In this document: positions 40,198-51,272 of the stretch, piece after piece
How the letters are laid out: every line of letters begins with the position of its first letter
How positions within the stretch are numbered: position 1 is the stretch's first letter
From: Actinomadura sp. NAK00032
GTDB lineage: Bacteria > Actinomycetota > Actinomycetes > Streptosporangiales > Streptosporangiaceae
Direction of reading: 5' to 3'
Length of the DNA stretch: 64,000 nt
NCBI RefSeq assembly: GCF_013364275.1
Contig: NZ_CP054932.1
Location: 4,836,001-4,900,000, forward strand
Translations under genes and position numbers: made by a program
The notes under the pieces: model-generated
What the model was told of the DNA's origin: nothing
Databases searched by the model: none
What the model saw: only the letters and a program-made list of their open reading frames with translations

Positions 40198-40878
40198 ATG
40201 ACGGCGGTGCGGGTGCTGCTCGTCGACGACCAGCCGCTGCTGCGGACGGGGTTCCGGCTGATCCTGGAGGCGGAGGCCGATATCGCGGTGGTCGGTGAGG
40301 CCGGGGACGGCGCGGCGGCGGTGGAGCTGACGCGGTCGCTGCTGCCGGACGTGGTGCTGATGGACATCCGGATGCCGGGCGTGGACGGGATCGAGGCGAC
40401 CCGGCGGATCATCCGGGAGGGCGCGGCGTCGCATGATCCGAAGGTGCTGATCCTGACGACGTTCGATCTGGACGAGTACGTGATCGAGGCGGTGCGGGCG
40501 GGGGCGTCGGGGTTCCTGCTGAAGGACTCGCCGCCGGAGGACCTGGTGCAGGCGATCCGGATCGTGGCGGCGGGCGACGCGATCGTGGCGCCGTCGGTGA
40601 CGCGGCGGCTGCTGGACAAGTTCGCGACGCGGCTGCCGGCGGTGCGGGACCAGTCGCCGCCGCCGGGGCTGGACACGCTGACCGAGCGGGAGCGGGAGGT
40701 GCTGTCGCATGTGGCGCGGGGGCAGTCGAACGCGGAGATCGCCGCGGAGCTGGTGGTGAGCGAGACGACCGTGAAGACGCATGTGGGGAACGTCCTGGCG
40801 AAGCTGGGGCTGCGGGACCGGGTGCAGGCGGTCGTGTACGCGTACGAGACGGGTCTGAGCAGGCCGGGGCAGAGCTGA
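40198..40878 (+). CDS. NarL/FixJ-family response regulator
   Basis: The 226-residue regulator has a receiver domain with acidic pair DD (10-11), phosphoacceptor Asp56 in VVLMDIRMPG, and conserved Thr and Lys (LILTTFD, FLLKDS). A LuxR-type HTH follows (LTEREREVLSHVARGQSNAE, then ETTVKTHVGNVLAKLGLRDR). It pairs with the kinase just upstream. The ATG at 40198 begins the conserved VRVLLVDDQ strand; a good ribosome site is not obvious. A nested inverted repeat 48 nt beyond its stop, before the ABC genes, is a candidate binding site. Confidence 0.92.
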   Translation: MTAVRVLLVDDQPLLRTGFRLILEAEADIAVVGEAGDGAAAVELTRSLLPDVVLMDIRMPGVDGIEATRRIIREGAASHDPKVLILTTFDLDEYVIEAVRAGASGFLLKDSPPEDLVQAIRIVAAGDAIVAPSVTRRLLDKFATRLPAVRDQSPPPGLDTLTEREREVLSHVARGQSNAEIAAELVVSETTVKTHVGNVLAKLGLRDRVQAVVYAYETGLSRPGQS

Positions 40879-40925
40879 CCGGCGCTCCCCCGCGTGGCCG
40901 GTCGGGGCGGTGTTCCCGGGCCGGT

Positions 40926-40955
40926 GTCAGGGTCGGTCCCTGAGTCGACCCTGAC
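40926..40955 (+). promoter_or_regulatory. Nested inverted repeats upstream of the ABC-FtsX operon
   Basis: GTCAGGGTCG (40926-40935) and CGACCCTGAC (40946-40955) form 10-bp arms. Inside them TCAGGG-TCGGT-CCCTGA is a second inverted repeat (40927-40943). This alternative pairing near a promoter suggests a regulator site with two overlapping half-site pairs, probably for the adjacent response regulator. The remaining gap to 41160 shows no gene. Confidence 0.5.
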
Positions 40956-41160
40956 GCCCGCCCCCGCGGGGACTACTCCCGGAGGACGACGGGTGGAGGG
41001 TGCCTCCTGCCGTGGGTGGACCGGCAAGTCCGTTCCTGGGGTGCATCCTTCGGGTTCGCGGGGCTTCTAGGGTTCTGGGTGTCGGATCGCCGGGGGCTCG
41101 TGCGCGGTCCGGTCCCATCCAGTCCACTCACACCAGTCCACTCACATCCGGGAGTCTCCA

Positions 41161-41973
41161 GTGACGAACACCGCCCCTTCGACCGCCGGCGCGGAGTCCG
41201 CGCCCGGGGCGGGCGACTTCGCCGCACGGACCCAGCAGATCGCGAAGGTGTACGGGCGCGGCGACGCCCAGGTCGTCGCGCTCGACGGGGTCACGGTCGG
41301 CATTCCCCGCGGCCGGTTCACCGCGATCATGGGCCCGTCGGGGTCGGGGAAGTCCACGCTGATGCACTGCATGGCGGGGCTGGACTCGGTCGACTCCGGG
41401 CAGGTGTTCATCGGCGGCACCGAGCTGACGGCGCTGAAGGACAAGCAGTTGACGCGGCTGCGCCGCGACAAGATCGGTTTCATCTTCCAGGCGTTCAACC
41501 TGGTGCCGACGCTGACGGCGCTGGAGAACATCACGCTGCCGATGGACATCGCCGGCCGCAGGGCCGACCGGGAGTGGCTGGACCTGGTCATCGACACGGT
41601 GGGGCTGCGGCCGCGGCTGAAGCACCGCCCGGCGGAGCTGTCGGGCGGGCAGCAGCAGCGGGTGGCGTGCGCCCGCGCGCTGGCGTCCCGCCCGGAGATC
41701 ATCTTCGCGGACGAGCCGACGGGGAACCTGGACTCGCGGTCGGGCGCCGAGGTGCTCGGCTTCCTGCGCGACTCGGTGCGCCGGATGGGCCAGACGATCG
41801 TGATGGTGACGCACGACCCGTCGGCGGCGGCGTACGCCGACCAGGTGCTGTTCCTGTCGGACGGGCAGATCGTCGACACGATGGCCGAGCCGACGGCGGA
41901 GCGGGTGCTGGAGCGGATGAAGGGCTTCGACGGCGCGGCGCCGGCGGCGGGCGCGGAGGTCTCGGCGCGATGA
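41161..41973 (+). CDS. ABC transporter ATP-binding protein (MacB/LolD family)
   Basis: The 270-residue ATPase has Walker A GPSGSGKSTLMHCM, Q-loop FIFQAFNLVPTLTALENI, signature LSGGQQQRVACARAL, Walker B IIFADEPTGNLD and H-loop MVTHD. The pattern is that of ATPases serving FtsX permeases. GTG 41161 has GGGAG 7 nt upstream. The permease ATG overlaps its stop. Position directly after a kinase/regulator pair is the usual layout for antibiotic- or bacitracin-type resistance exporters, so an envelope-protection role is plausible but inferred. Confidence 0.92.
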   Translation: MTNTAPSTAGAESAPGAGDFAARTQQIAKVYGRGDAQVVALDGVTVGIPRGRFTAIMGPSGSGKSTLMHCMAGLDSVDSGQVFIGGTELTALKDKQLTRLRRDKIGFIFQAFNLVPTLTALENITLPMDIAGRRADREWLDLVIDTVGLRPRLKHRPAELSGGQQQRVACARALASRPEIIFADEPTGNLDSRSGAEVLGFLRDSVRRMGQTIVMVTHDPSAAAYADQVLFLSDGQIVDTMAEPTAERVLERMKGFDGAAPAAGAEVSAR

Positions 41974-44474
41974 TGGGGAAGGTCACGCTCCGCAATCTCG
42001 CGGCGCACAAGATCAGATTGGTGCTGACGGCGGTCGCGGTGATCCTCGGCGTGGCGTTCGTCGCGGGCACGCTGATCTTCACCGACAGCATGAACAAGCA
42101 GTTCGACGACCTGTTCAGCCGGATCGGCACGAACGTGGCCGTGGACGTGCGGGCCAAGAAGGTCGTCGGCGGCGACACCGACGGCTACGCGGCGCAGCCG
42201 GTCCCGGCGAGCGTCCTGAAGGCCGTCGGGGGCGTCGAGGGCGTCAAGGATCCCAAGGGCAACGTCAACGGGTACGCGGCCGTCGTCGGCAAGGACGGCG
42301 AGCTCGTCGGGACGGCGCAGAACGGGCCGCCGCAGCTCGGCGTGAACTGGACGGGCGGCGACGGGACCTACGAGCTGGCGTCGGGCCGCGCCCCGCGGGG
42401 GCCGGGCGAGGTCGTGATCGACGCGGCGACCGCGAAGAAGGGCGAGCTCGCGCTCGGGGACGTCACGCAGGTCCTCACCGCGGGCCCGCCCGCGCGGATG
42501 ACGGTCGTCGGGCTGATCGACACCGGGAACCTGATGGGCGCGACCGTCACCGGGTTCGACACGCCGACGGCGCAGAAGCTGATGCTGAAGCCCGGGTACT
42601 TCTCCGACATCGAGATGGGCTCGTCGGGCCCGTCGCAGGAGGAGCTGCGGGACCGGGTCGCGAAGGTGCTGCCGCAGGGCATGGAGGCCGTCACCGGCGA
42701 GGAGCTCCGCGAGGAGTCCAAGAGCGACATCGCGCAGATGATGGGGTTCTTCCGGACGTTCCTGCTGGTGTTCGCGCTGATTTCGATCTTCGTCGGGGCG
42801 TTCATCATCTTCAACACGTTCTCGATGCTGGTCGCGCAGCGCACCCGTGAGCTGGCGCTGCTGCGCGCGGTCGGCGCGGCGCGCGGGCAGGTGACGCGGG
42901 CGGTGATCGGCGAGGCCGTCGCGGTCGGCGTGGTCGGGTCGACGCTGGGCCTGGCGGCCGGGGCGGGGCTGGCGTCGCTGCTGCAGACGCAGATGGGCGA
43001 CGCCGGGCAGGGCGGCCTGACGTTCACCGCGACGCCGGTGATCTGGTCGTACGCGGTCGGGATCGTGGTGACGGTGGTGTCGGCGTACTTCCCGGCGCGG
43101 CGCGCCGCGAAGGTCCCGCCGGTGGCGGCGATGCGCGACGACGTGGCGCTGCCGCAGCGGTCGCTGCGGATCCGGGTGGCGCTCGGGTCGCTGCTGACCC
43201 TGGCCGGCGCGGGCCTGATCGGGGTGGGGCTGGCCGGCGACGGCGGCAACCCGGTCGTGCCGGTCGGCGCGGGCGCGTTCGCGGTGTTCATCGGCGTCGC
43301 GATGCTCGCGCCGGTGATCAGCGTGCCGGTGCTGAAGGTGCTCGGCGCGCCGTTCGCGCGGCTGATGGGCTCCCCCGGGCGGCTGGCGCGGCAGAACGCG
43401 CTGCGCAACCCGCGCCGCACCGCGGCGACGGCCGCGGCGCTGATGATCGGGCTGGCGCTGATCACCACGGTGAACGTGCTCGGCGCGACGATGCGGGCCT
43501 CGATCGACGAGCAGGTGGACGCGCAGTTCGGCGCGGACTACCTGGTGCAGTCGCAGGGCCCCGGCGGGGTGAACGCCGAGGCGCGGCGCAAGATCGAGCA
43601 GACGCCCGGGGTGGTGGCGGTGTCGCCGACCTACGACGCCCGCGCCGAGATCAAGGGCAAGGACGTGTACTACCTGGCCGGCGACCTGCCGGCGCTGGCG
43701 AAGGCGGCGCGGCTGAAGATGGTGTCGGGCACCGCGTCCGGCGGGCCGGCGTCGATCATGGTGGACGAGGGCACCGCGCAGGACCAGGGCTGGAAGGTCG
43801 GGACGGCGGTGCCGATGCGGTTCACCGACGGCGAGACCGAGCGGCTGACGGTGGCGGGCGTGTACGCCAAGAGCGACCTGATCGGGCCGCGGCTGGTGTC
43901 CGAGCAGGCGCATCTGCGGCACACGGTGCGGCCCACGGTGTCGATCATGGTGGTGGACGCGGCGCGGGCGGACGCGGCGACGAAGTCGGCGCTGGACCAA
44001 GCGGTGCGGGCGTACCCGAACCTGGAGGTCGCCGACCAGGCGAAGCTGAAGGACGACGCCCGCAAGCAGATCGACGGGTTCGTGACGTTCCTGACGATCC
44101 TGCTGGTCATGTCGGTGATCATCGCGGCGGTGGGGGTGGTGAACACCCTGGCGCTGTCGGTGATCGAGCGGACCCGGGAGATCGGGCTGCTGCGCGCGAT
44201 CGGGATCTCCCGGCGGCAGCTGCGCCGCATGATCCGGCTGGAGTCCATCATGATCGCGGTGTTCGGCGCGGTGCTCGGCATGGGCATCGGGGTGGCGTTC
44301 GGCGCGGCGCTGCAGAACGCGCTGGCCGACCAGGGCCTCGGGGTCCTCGCCGTCCCGTTCGGGACGCTGGGGGTGTACCTGGTGGTCGCGGCGCTGATCG
44401 GTGTGCTGGCGGCGCTGTGGCCGGCGTGGCGGGCGGGGCGCATGGACGTCCTGAAGGCCATCTCCACCGAGTAG
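41970..44474 (+). CDS. FtsX-family ABC transporter permease
   Basis: The 834-residue permease begins GKVTLRNLAAHKIRLVLTAV with a first membrane helix and the MacB-type periplasmic core (about 40-230). One FtsX bundle follows (about 255-395, with FVGAFIIFNTFSMLVAQRTRE). A second periplasmic domain comes next, and a second FtsX bundle (about 705-825, with NTLALSVIERTREIGLLRAI) ends the protein. The duplicated RTRE(L/I)xLLRA motif marks both cytoplasmic coupling regions. It overlaps the ATPase gene by ATGA. It is expected to export or extract lipophilic substrates or peptides. Confidence 0.92.
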   Translation: MMGKVTLRNLAAHKIRLVLTAVAVILGVAFVAGTLIFTDSMNKQFDDLFSRIGTNVAVDVRAKKVVGGDTDGYAAQPVPASVLKAVGGVEGVKDPKGNVNGYAAVVGKDGELVGTAQNGPPQLGVNWTGGDGTYELASGRAPRGPGEVVIDAATAKKGELALGDVTQVLTAGPPARMTVVGLIDTGNLMGATVTGFDTPTAQKLMLKPGYFSDIEMGSSGPSQEELRDRVAKVLPQGMEAVTGEELREESKSDIAQMMGFFRTFLLVFALISIFVGAFIIFNTFSMLVAQRTRELALLRAVGAARGQVTRAVIGEAVAVGVVGSTLGLAAGAGLASLLQTQMGDAGQGGLTFTATPVIWSYAVGIVVTVVSAYFPARRAAKVPPVAAMRDDVALPQRSLRIRVALGSLLTLAGAGLIGVGLAGDGGNPVVPVGAGAFAVFIGVAMLAPVISVPVLKVLGAPFARLMGSPGRLARQNALRNPRRTAATAAALMIGLALITTVNVLGATMRASIDEQVDAQFGADYLVQSQGPGGVNAEARRKIEQTPGVVAVSPTYDARAEIKGKDVYYLAGDLPALAKAARLKMVSGTASGGPASIMVDEGTAQDQGWKVGTAVPMRFTDGETERLTVAGVYAKSDLIGPRLVSEQAHLRHTVRPTVSIMVVDAARADAATKSALDQAVRAYPNLEVADQAKLKDDARKQIDGFVTFLTILLVMSVIIAAVGVVNTLALSVIERTREIGLLRAIGISRRQLRRMIRLESIMIAVFGAVLGMGIGVAFGAALQNALADQGLGVLAVPFGTLGVYLVVAALIGVLAALWPAWRAGRMDVLKAISTE

Positions 44475-44515
44475 CCGGCGGCGGGCCGCCGGGACCGGCG
44501 GCCCGCACGAGCCGA

Positions 44516-44553
44516 AAGGACCCGGTCCCTCCGCGTGGAGGGGCCGGGTCCTT
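44516..44553. terminator. 17-bp bidirectional terminator hairpin
   Basis: AAGGACCCGG with CCCTCC pairs with GGAGGG and CCGGGTCCTT around loop GCGT, with one T-G wobble. It lies between the convergent FtsX and oligopeptide ATPase genes. A short CTTGTCGTTG follows on the plus strand. Confidence 0.75.
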
Positions 44554-44605
44554 GTCGTTGCGGGCCGCACCGGCCGCCGGATGCCCGGCGGCCGGTGCGG
44601 GCCGG

Positions 44606-45769
44606 CTACTCGGCCTCGGGCTCGGTGCCGGCCGGGGCGGCGTCGGCGGTGCCGGCGCCGGGCGCCACCGCGGCCTTGGCGACCGCGTCGGTCGCGCTGA
44701 CCGTGGTGTTCTCCGGGAAGTGGCAGGCGGCCTGGTGGCCGGGGCTGAGCTCGACCAGCGGCGGCTCGACCTGCTTGCAGATGTCCTGCGCCTTCCAGCA
44801 CCGGGTGTGGAACCGGCACGCGGGCGGCGGGTCGAGCGGGCTCGGCACGTCGCCCTGCAGCCGGATCCGCTCCCGGCCGCTGCGCTCGCTCGGGTCGGGG
44901 ATGGGGACCGCCGACAGCAGCGCGTTGGTGTAGGGGTGCATGGGCCGCTGGTACAGGTCCGCGCGGTCCGCCACCTCGACGATCTTGCCGAGGTACATGA
45001 CGGCGACGCGGTCGGAGATGTGCCGGACGACCGACAGGTCGTGCGCGATCACCACGTAGGTGAGGTCGAGTTCGTCCTGCAGGTCCTCCAGCAGGTTGAC
45101 GACCTGCGCCTGCACCGACACGTCCAGCGCCGACACCGGCTCGTCCGCGACGATCAGCTTCGGCTTGAGGGCGAGGGTCCGGGCGATCCCGATGCGCTGC
45201 CGCTGCCCGCCGGAGAACTCGTGCGGGTACCGGTTGTAGTGCTCGGGGTTGAGGCCGACGAGTTCCAGGATCTCCTGGACGGCCTTCTTGACGCCCTGCT
45301 TGGCCTCGATGTTCTGCAGCCGGAACGGGGCCCCGACGATCGCGCCGACGGTCTTGCGGGGGTTCAGCGACGAGTACGGGTCCTGGAAGATCATCTGGAG
45401 GTCGCGGCGGAGCGGCCGGAGCCGGCCCTGCGACATCTTGGTGATGTCCTGCCCCTCGAACCTGATCGTCCCGAAGCTCGGGTCCAGCAGCCGCATGATC
45501 ATGCGGCCGGTGGTGGACTTGCCGCAGCCGGACTCCCCCACCAGCCCGAGGGTCTCGCCCTTGCGGACCGAGAACGACACGCCGTCGACGGCCTTGACCG
45601 CCGCGACCTGCCGGCGCAGCAGCCCCGCGGTGACGGGGAAGTGCTTGCCGAGGTTGTCCACCTCCAGCAGCGGCTCGCCCTCCGCGGGGCGCGCCGCCGC
45701 GGGCTCGGCGGCCGCGGCCGGGGTCGCGGCGGCCGGGGTCTCGCCGACCGGGGTCTTCGATGTGCTCAC
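44606..45769 (-). CDS. Oligopeptide/dipeptide ABC transporter ATP-binding protein (OppF/DppF type)
   Basis: The 387-residue ATPase has Walker A GESGCGKSTTGRMI, Q-loop FQDPYSSLNPR, signature FSGGQRQRIGIARTL, Walker B IVADEPVSALD and H-loop IAHD. The C-terminal oligopeptide domain has four cysteines (CRFHTRC, DICKQVEPPL, ACHF) found in this family. The N-terminal 30 and C-terminal 30 residues are Ala/Pro-rich. It is the last gene of a five-gene import operon. The GTG at 45769 is used, 23 nt after the OppD-type gene. Confidence 0.93.
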   Translation of the reverse strand: MSTSKTPVGETPAAATPAAAAEPAAARPAEGEPLLEVDNLGKHFPVTAGLLRRQVAAVKAVDGVSFSVRKGETLGLVGESGCGKSTTGRMIMRLLDPSFGTIRFEGQDITKMSQGRLRPLRRDLQMIFQDPYSSLNPRKTVGAIVGAPFRLQNIEAKQGVKKAVQEILELVGLNPEHYNRYPHEFSGGQRQRIGIARTLALKPKLIVADEPVSALDVSVQAQVVNLLEDLQDELDLTYVVIAHDLSVVRHISDRVAVMYLGKIVEVADRADLYQRPMHPYTNALLSAVPIPDPSERSGRERIRLQGDVPSPLDPPPACRFHTRCWKAQDICKQVEPPLVELSPGHQAACHFPENTTVSATDAVAKAAVAPGAGTADAAPAGTEPEAE

Positions 45770-45792
45770 AGTCTCGTTCCCACCCGTGCTCG

Positions 45793-47873
<2,081 letters not shown>

Positions 47874-47980
47874 ACTGCGCGGCCCCGCCCGCCGGCCGAG
47901 GCCGGGCCTGTAGGCCCGGTCACGGCCGGCGGACTTTCGCCTTCACCTGCCTTCAGATGGACTCACGGACGAGCGGAGTG

Positions 47981-49750
47981 TTACTCCACGCCCATGTTGA
48001 GGTAGTCGTACATGCCGCCGTAGGCGTAGGTGATGCCGGCGTTGGTGACGCGCTTCGGCCGGTACATCAGCGCCTTGGCGTAGACCAGCGGCACCTCGGT
48101 GGCGGTCCCCATGATCAGCTTGTCGACCTCGCCGTACGCCTTCATCCGGGCGGCCTTGTCCGGGTTGGCGATGGCGGCGTCGAGGCCCTCGTTGACCTTG
48201 GGGTCGTCCAGCTCGGCCAGGTTGTTGCCCCCGGACGGCTTGATGGCGTCGCCGTGGGCGATCTGGGCGAGGAAGCCGTAGCCGGTCGGCCAGTCCGCCG
48301 CCCACGCCATGATCATCATGCCGACGCCGTGCTCGTGGACGTACTTCGGCACGCCGACGTACTTGCTGAAGTAGTCACCGGCCGGGAACTGCACCAGGTC
48401 GACCTTGATGCCGACCTTGGCCAGGCTCTGCTGGATCGCCTGGGCCATGGCGACTTCCTTCGGCCGGTCGGACCGGGCCGAGATCTTGGTGCTGAAGCCG
48501 TTGGGCTGGCCGCAGGCCTTCAGCTCCTCCTTGGCCTTGTTCATCGTGGCCTCGTCGAGGCCGTTGCCGCCCGCGGCCTGCTTCTGCGGGTACAGGTCGA
48601 ACTTGGTGTAGCCGTCGACCGAGGGGGGCAGCACCGTGGTGGCGATGTCGCCGCCGGCCAGCGGGCCTCCGTAGGCCGTCTGCGCGGCGACCTTGTCGGT
48701 CGCGTACTGCACGGCGATCCGGCAGTGGACGTTGTTGAGCGGCTTCACGTGCACGTTCAGCGACATGAACCGCAGGAAGCCCTGGACGGGGTTGTCCACG
48801 TACGGCTTCTGCGCGTCGGTCAGCACCTTCGGCTGCGTGCCCGACTGGACGCCGACACCGGCCATGTCCATGTCCAGCGAGCCGGCGAGCAGGCGCTGGT
48901 CGATGTCGTCGGCGTTCTGCTTGAGCTGGATCTCGATCTTGTCAGGCAGGGCCTTGCGGATCGGGTCCGTGCTCTGGTTCCAGTGCGGGTTGCGCGACAG
49001 CGTCATGGACTTGCCGCGCGTGTAGTTGTCGACCTTGTACGGGCCGGACGAGACGATCGAGGTCTCGTACTTCAGGCCGGTGTCCTTGGCCTTCGGCACG
49101 GGCATCGTCTGCGACATGGCGACCAGGTAGTCGAACTCGGCGAACGGCTCCTTCAGGTGGAACACGATCGTCTGGTCGTCGGGGGTCTCGATCGACTTCA
49201 GGCCCTCGTCGGACTTGTCCTCGTAGGGGCCCTTGTAGGCGGGCTTGTTGTCGACGAGGTACTGCTTGAAGTACTTCGGCCCGGACTGCAGCTCGCTGCT
49301 GAAGTTGCTGCGCTCGACCGCGTACTTCACGTCCTTGGAGGTGACCGTGGTGCCGTCGTCGAACTTGACGCCGGTCCGCAGCTTGTACGTCCAGGTCTTG
49401 CCGCCGTCGCTGGAGGTGCCCAGGTCCGTGGCGAGGTCGGGGATGACCTCCAGGCTCTCCTTGCCGGCGGCGGGCTTGAACGTCGTCAGGCCCCGCCCGT
49501 ACTGGCGGGCGATGTTCTGGGAGTAGGCGTAGTAGGTGTTGCCCGGGTCCGGCGAGTCGAAGTCGTCGGACTCGGCGAGCTTGAGGGTGCCGCCCTTCTT
49601 GTCCGACTTGTTGACGACCTCGTTCACGCCGGCGTTGTATCCCGGGCCGCTGCCCGAGCCGCTGCCCGAGTCGCCGCCGCCGCAGGCGGCGAGCCCCGCG
49701 GCCGCGACCACCCCGGCCGCGAAGACCGCGATTGGTCTCATCTTGTTCAT
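47981..49750 (-). CDS. Extracellular solute-binding protein family 5 (oligopeptide-binding lipoprotein)
   Basis: The 589-residue protein has a signal peptide with lipobox LAAC (Cys23), followed by a Gly/Ser linker. The SBP_bac_5 domain has GGTLKLAESDDFDSPDPGN, LRTGVKFDDGTTVTSKDVKY and IVSSGPYKVDNYTRGKS segments. The ending MYDYLNMGVE is typical of actinobacterial peptide-binding proteins. It captures oligopeptides for the membrane permeases. It lies between the two permease genes, 44 nt after the OppC-type stop. ATG 49750 is set by the signal peptide. Confidence 0.93.
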   Translation of the reverse strand: MNKMRPIAVFAAGVVAAAGLAACGGGDSGSGSGSGPGYNAGVNEVVNKSDKKGGTLKLAESDDFDSPDPGNTYYAYSQNIARQYGRGLTTFKPAAGKESLEVIPDLATDLGTSSDGGKTWTYKLRTGVKFDDGTTVTSKDVKYAVERSNFSSELQSGPKYFKQYLVDNKPAYKGPYEDKSDEGLKSIETPDDQTIVFHLKEPFAEFDYLVAMSQTMPVPKAKDTGLKYETSIVSSGPYKVDNYTRGKSMTLSRNPHWNQSTDPIRKALPDKIEIQLKQNADDIDQRLLAGSLDMDMAGVGVQSGTQPKVLTDAQKPYVDNPVQGFLRFMSLNVHVKPLNNVHCRIAVQYATDKVAAQTAYGGPLAGGDIATTVLPPSVDGYTKFDLYPQKQAAGGNGLDEATMNKAKEELKACGQPNGFSTKISARSDRPKEVAMAQAIQQSLAKVGIKVDLVQFPAGDYFSKYVGVPKYVHEHGVGMMIMAWAADWPTGYGFLAQIAHGDAIKPSGGNNLAELDDPKVNEGLDAAIANPDKAARMKAYGEVDKLIMGTATEVPLVYAKALMYRPKRVTNAGITYAYGGMYDYLNMGVE

Positions 49751-49794
49751 GTGCAGGCGCACCCCTTCAAATAGACGGGTCCGATGGACCCGAG

Positions 49795-50787
49795 TCACTT
49801 GGACCGAGGGTCGAGAGCGTCCCGCAGCCCGTCACCGAAGAGGTTGAAGGCGAGGACGGTGATGAAGATCGCCATACCGGGGATGATCATGTACATCGGG
49901 TCCGAGGAGTAGATCGGCACGGCGAGCGTGAGCATCCCGCCCCACGACGGCGTGGGCGGGATGACGCCGACGCCGAGGAACGACAGCGCCGCCTCGAACA
50001 GGATGTTGGTCGGGATCAGCAGGGTCGAGTAGACCAGGATCGGCGCGACCAGGTTCGGCAGGACTTCCTTGAAGAGCACGTAGGAGTTGCGGGCGCCCAT
50101 GCTGCGCGCGGCGTCGACGAACTCGCGCTCGCGCAGCGACAGGGTCTGGCCGCGGATGATGCGGCCGATGTAGGGCCAGTTGAAGAACCCGATGACCACG
50201 ATCAGGACCGAGACGCGCAGCCCGTTGCCCGACAGCCCGAAGGCCCCGTCGGACATGACGCCGACCAGCGCGATCGCGAACAGCAGCAGCGGGAAGGCCA
50301 GGAAGGCGTCCATGGCGCGGCTGATGACGTAGTCGACCCAGCCGCCGAAGTAGCCGGCCATGATGCCCATCACGGTCCCGATGAGCACCGACAGCAGCGT
50401 CGCGAGGAACGACACCAGCAGCGAGATCCGGGCGCCGTGGACGATGCGGGCCAGCAGGTCGCGGCCGCTGCCCGGCTCGACGCCGAACCAGTGCTCGCTG
50501 CTGATGCCCGAGTGCCAGAACCCGCTCTTCGGCCGGTTGTAGGTCGGGTCGATCAGGTTCTGGTGGTAGGCCAGCGGGTCCTGCACGAAGTACGGACCGA
50601 AGATCGCCAGCAGGATGAGCAGGATGACCACCACGGCGCCGGTCAGCGCGACCTTGTCGCGCTTGAGCCTCATCCAGGCGATCTGACCGAGGGAGCGTCC
50701 CTGGATCTTCTTGCTGTCGACACCGACGAGGACCGATTCCGGCTGCGCCTCGGTGTCGGACCCGGTCACCTCAATGGGTGCGGCCAC
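49795..50787 (-). CDS. Oligopeptide/dipeptide ABC transporter permease (OppC/DppC type)
   Basis: The 330-residue permease has a cytoplasmic N-terminus with GRSLGQIAWMRLKRDKVALT and a first helix, then HWFGVEPGSGRDLLARIVHGARISL. The coupling segment is REREFVDAARSMGARNSYVL. The ending FNLFGDGLRDALDPRSK is characteristic of DppC proteins. It is the first gene of the five-gene operon. The GTG at 50787 has GGAGG 8 nt upstream. Confidence 0.93.
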   Translation of the reverse strand: MAAPIEVTGSDTEAQPESVLVGVDSKKIQGRSLGQIAWMRLKRDKVALTGAVVVILLILLAIFGPYFVQDPLAYHQNLIDPTYNRPKSGFWHSGISSEHWFGVEPGSGRDLLARIVHGARISLLVSFLATLLSVLIGTVMGIMAGYFGGWVDYVISRAMDAFLAFPLLLFAIALVGVMSDGAFGLSGNGLRVSVLIVVIGFFNWPYIGRIIRGQTLSLREREFVDAARSMGARNSYVLFKEVLPNLVAPILVYSTLLIPTNILFEAALSFLGVGVIPPTPSWGGMLTLAVPIYSSDPMYMIIPGMAIFITVLAFNLFGDGLRDALDPRSK

Positions 50788-51028
50788 GCTCCATACCTCC
50801 TACCGTTCGGCCACTGGTTCGGCCATGCCGCCGGCGTCCGGCCGGCGGCCGCGGAGATCATCCGCTGCCTCCGTGCCCGTTACGCCGCGTTTGCTGAAGG
50901 GAAACGTAGTCCTTCGGGCACGACTGTCCATCCGTGAAGCGGGCTTCGCCAGTACCCGTATCTGACTTGTGATCTCGTCGTCATCTGGGGCACACGCGTC
51001 CGCACAGCTGGTCGGACAAATCGCCCGA

Positions 51029-51059
51029 ATAGTACGTTCAACTCCACCCGGACAGGCAA
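51029..51059 (-). promoter_or_regulatory. Candidate promoter of the oligopeptide operon
   Basis: On the minus strand TTGCCT (51054-51059) and TACTAT (51029-51034) are 19 nt apart, a slightly long spacing. The palindrome at 51066-51081 lies just upstream. Confidence 0.35.
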
Positions 51060-51065
51060 CTCAAC

Positions 51066-51081
51066 GGCGGTCTAGACCGCC
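51066..51081. promoter_or_regulatory. Perfect 16-bp palindrome GGCGGTCTAGACCGCC
   Basis: The sequence is completely self-complementary and directly abuts the candidate -35 region of the oligopeptide operon. It is a good candidate operator. The rare CTAG core makes chance occurrence less likely. No cognate regulator is encoded next to it. Confidence 0.5.
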
Positions 51082-51159
51082 AAGCTTTACCGTACCGAGT
51101 CCGATCTGAGACCGATTCTCCGCAGGTCAGCCCACTGGAGCAACACGCGGCACAGGAAA

Positions 51160-51221
51160 CCGGCGGGCCGGGGCGCCTCCGCGGCACGTGAGCACCGCAC
51201 GGAGGCGCCCCGGCCCGCCGG
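51160..51221 (-). terminator. 22-bp stem terminator after the small membrane protein gene
   Basis: Exactly complementary 22-nt arms (51160-51181 and 51200-51221) surround an 18-nt loop that can pair further (CGG/CCG). It lies 52 nt beyond the stop of the 146-residue membrane protein on the minus strand. Confidence 0.75.
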
Positions 51222-51272
51222 TCCGCCGGGCGCGTCGCGCGCGCCCGGCCGCTCCGGGCCGGCCGGGCCGGG

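Larger units (their letters stand above)
50788..51272. other. 485-bp intergenic region with promoter, palindrome and terminator
   Basis: No gene is seen. The central part (50990-51110) is AT-richer than its surroundings and should hold the promoter of the peptide-import operon. A 16-bp palindrome and, further right, the terminator of the next gene are listed separately. Confidence 0.7.

Noticed and set aside
41142..44819. A 1,225-codon open frame on the minus strand
   Set aside because: It is the complement of the ABC ATPase and FtsX permease genes, and its translation is Arg/His/Asp-rich noise.
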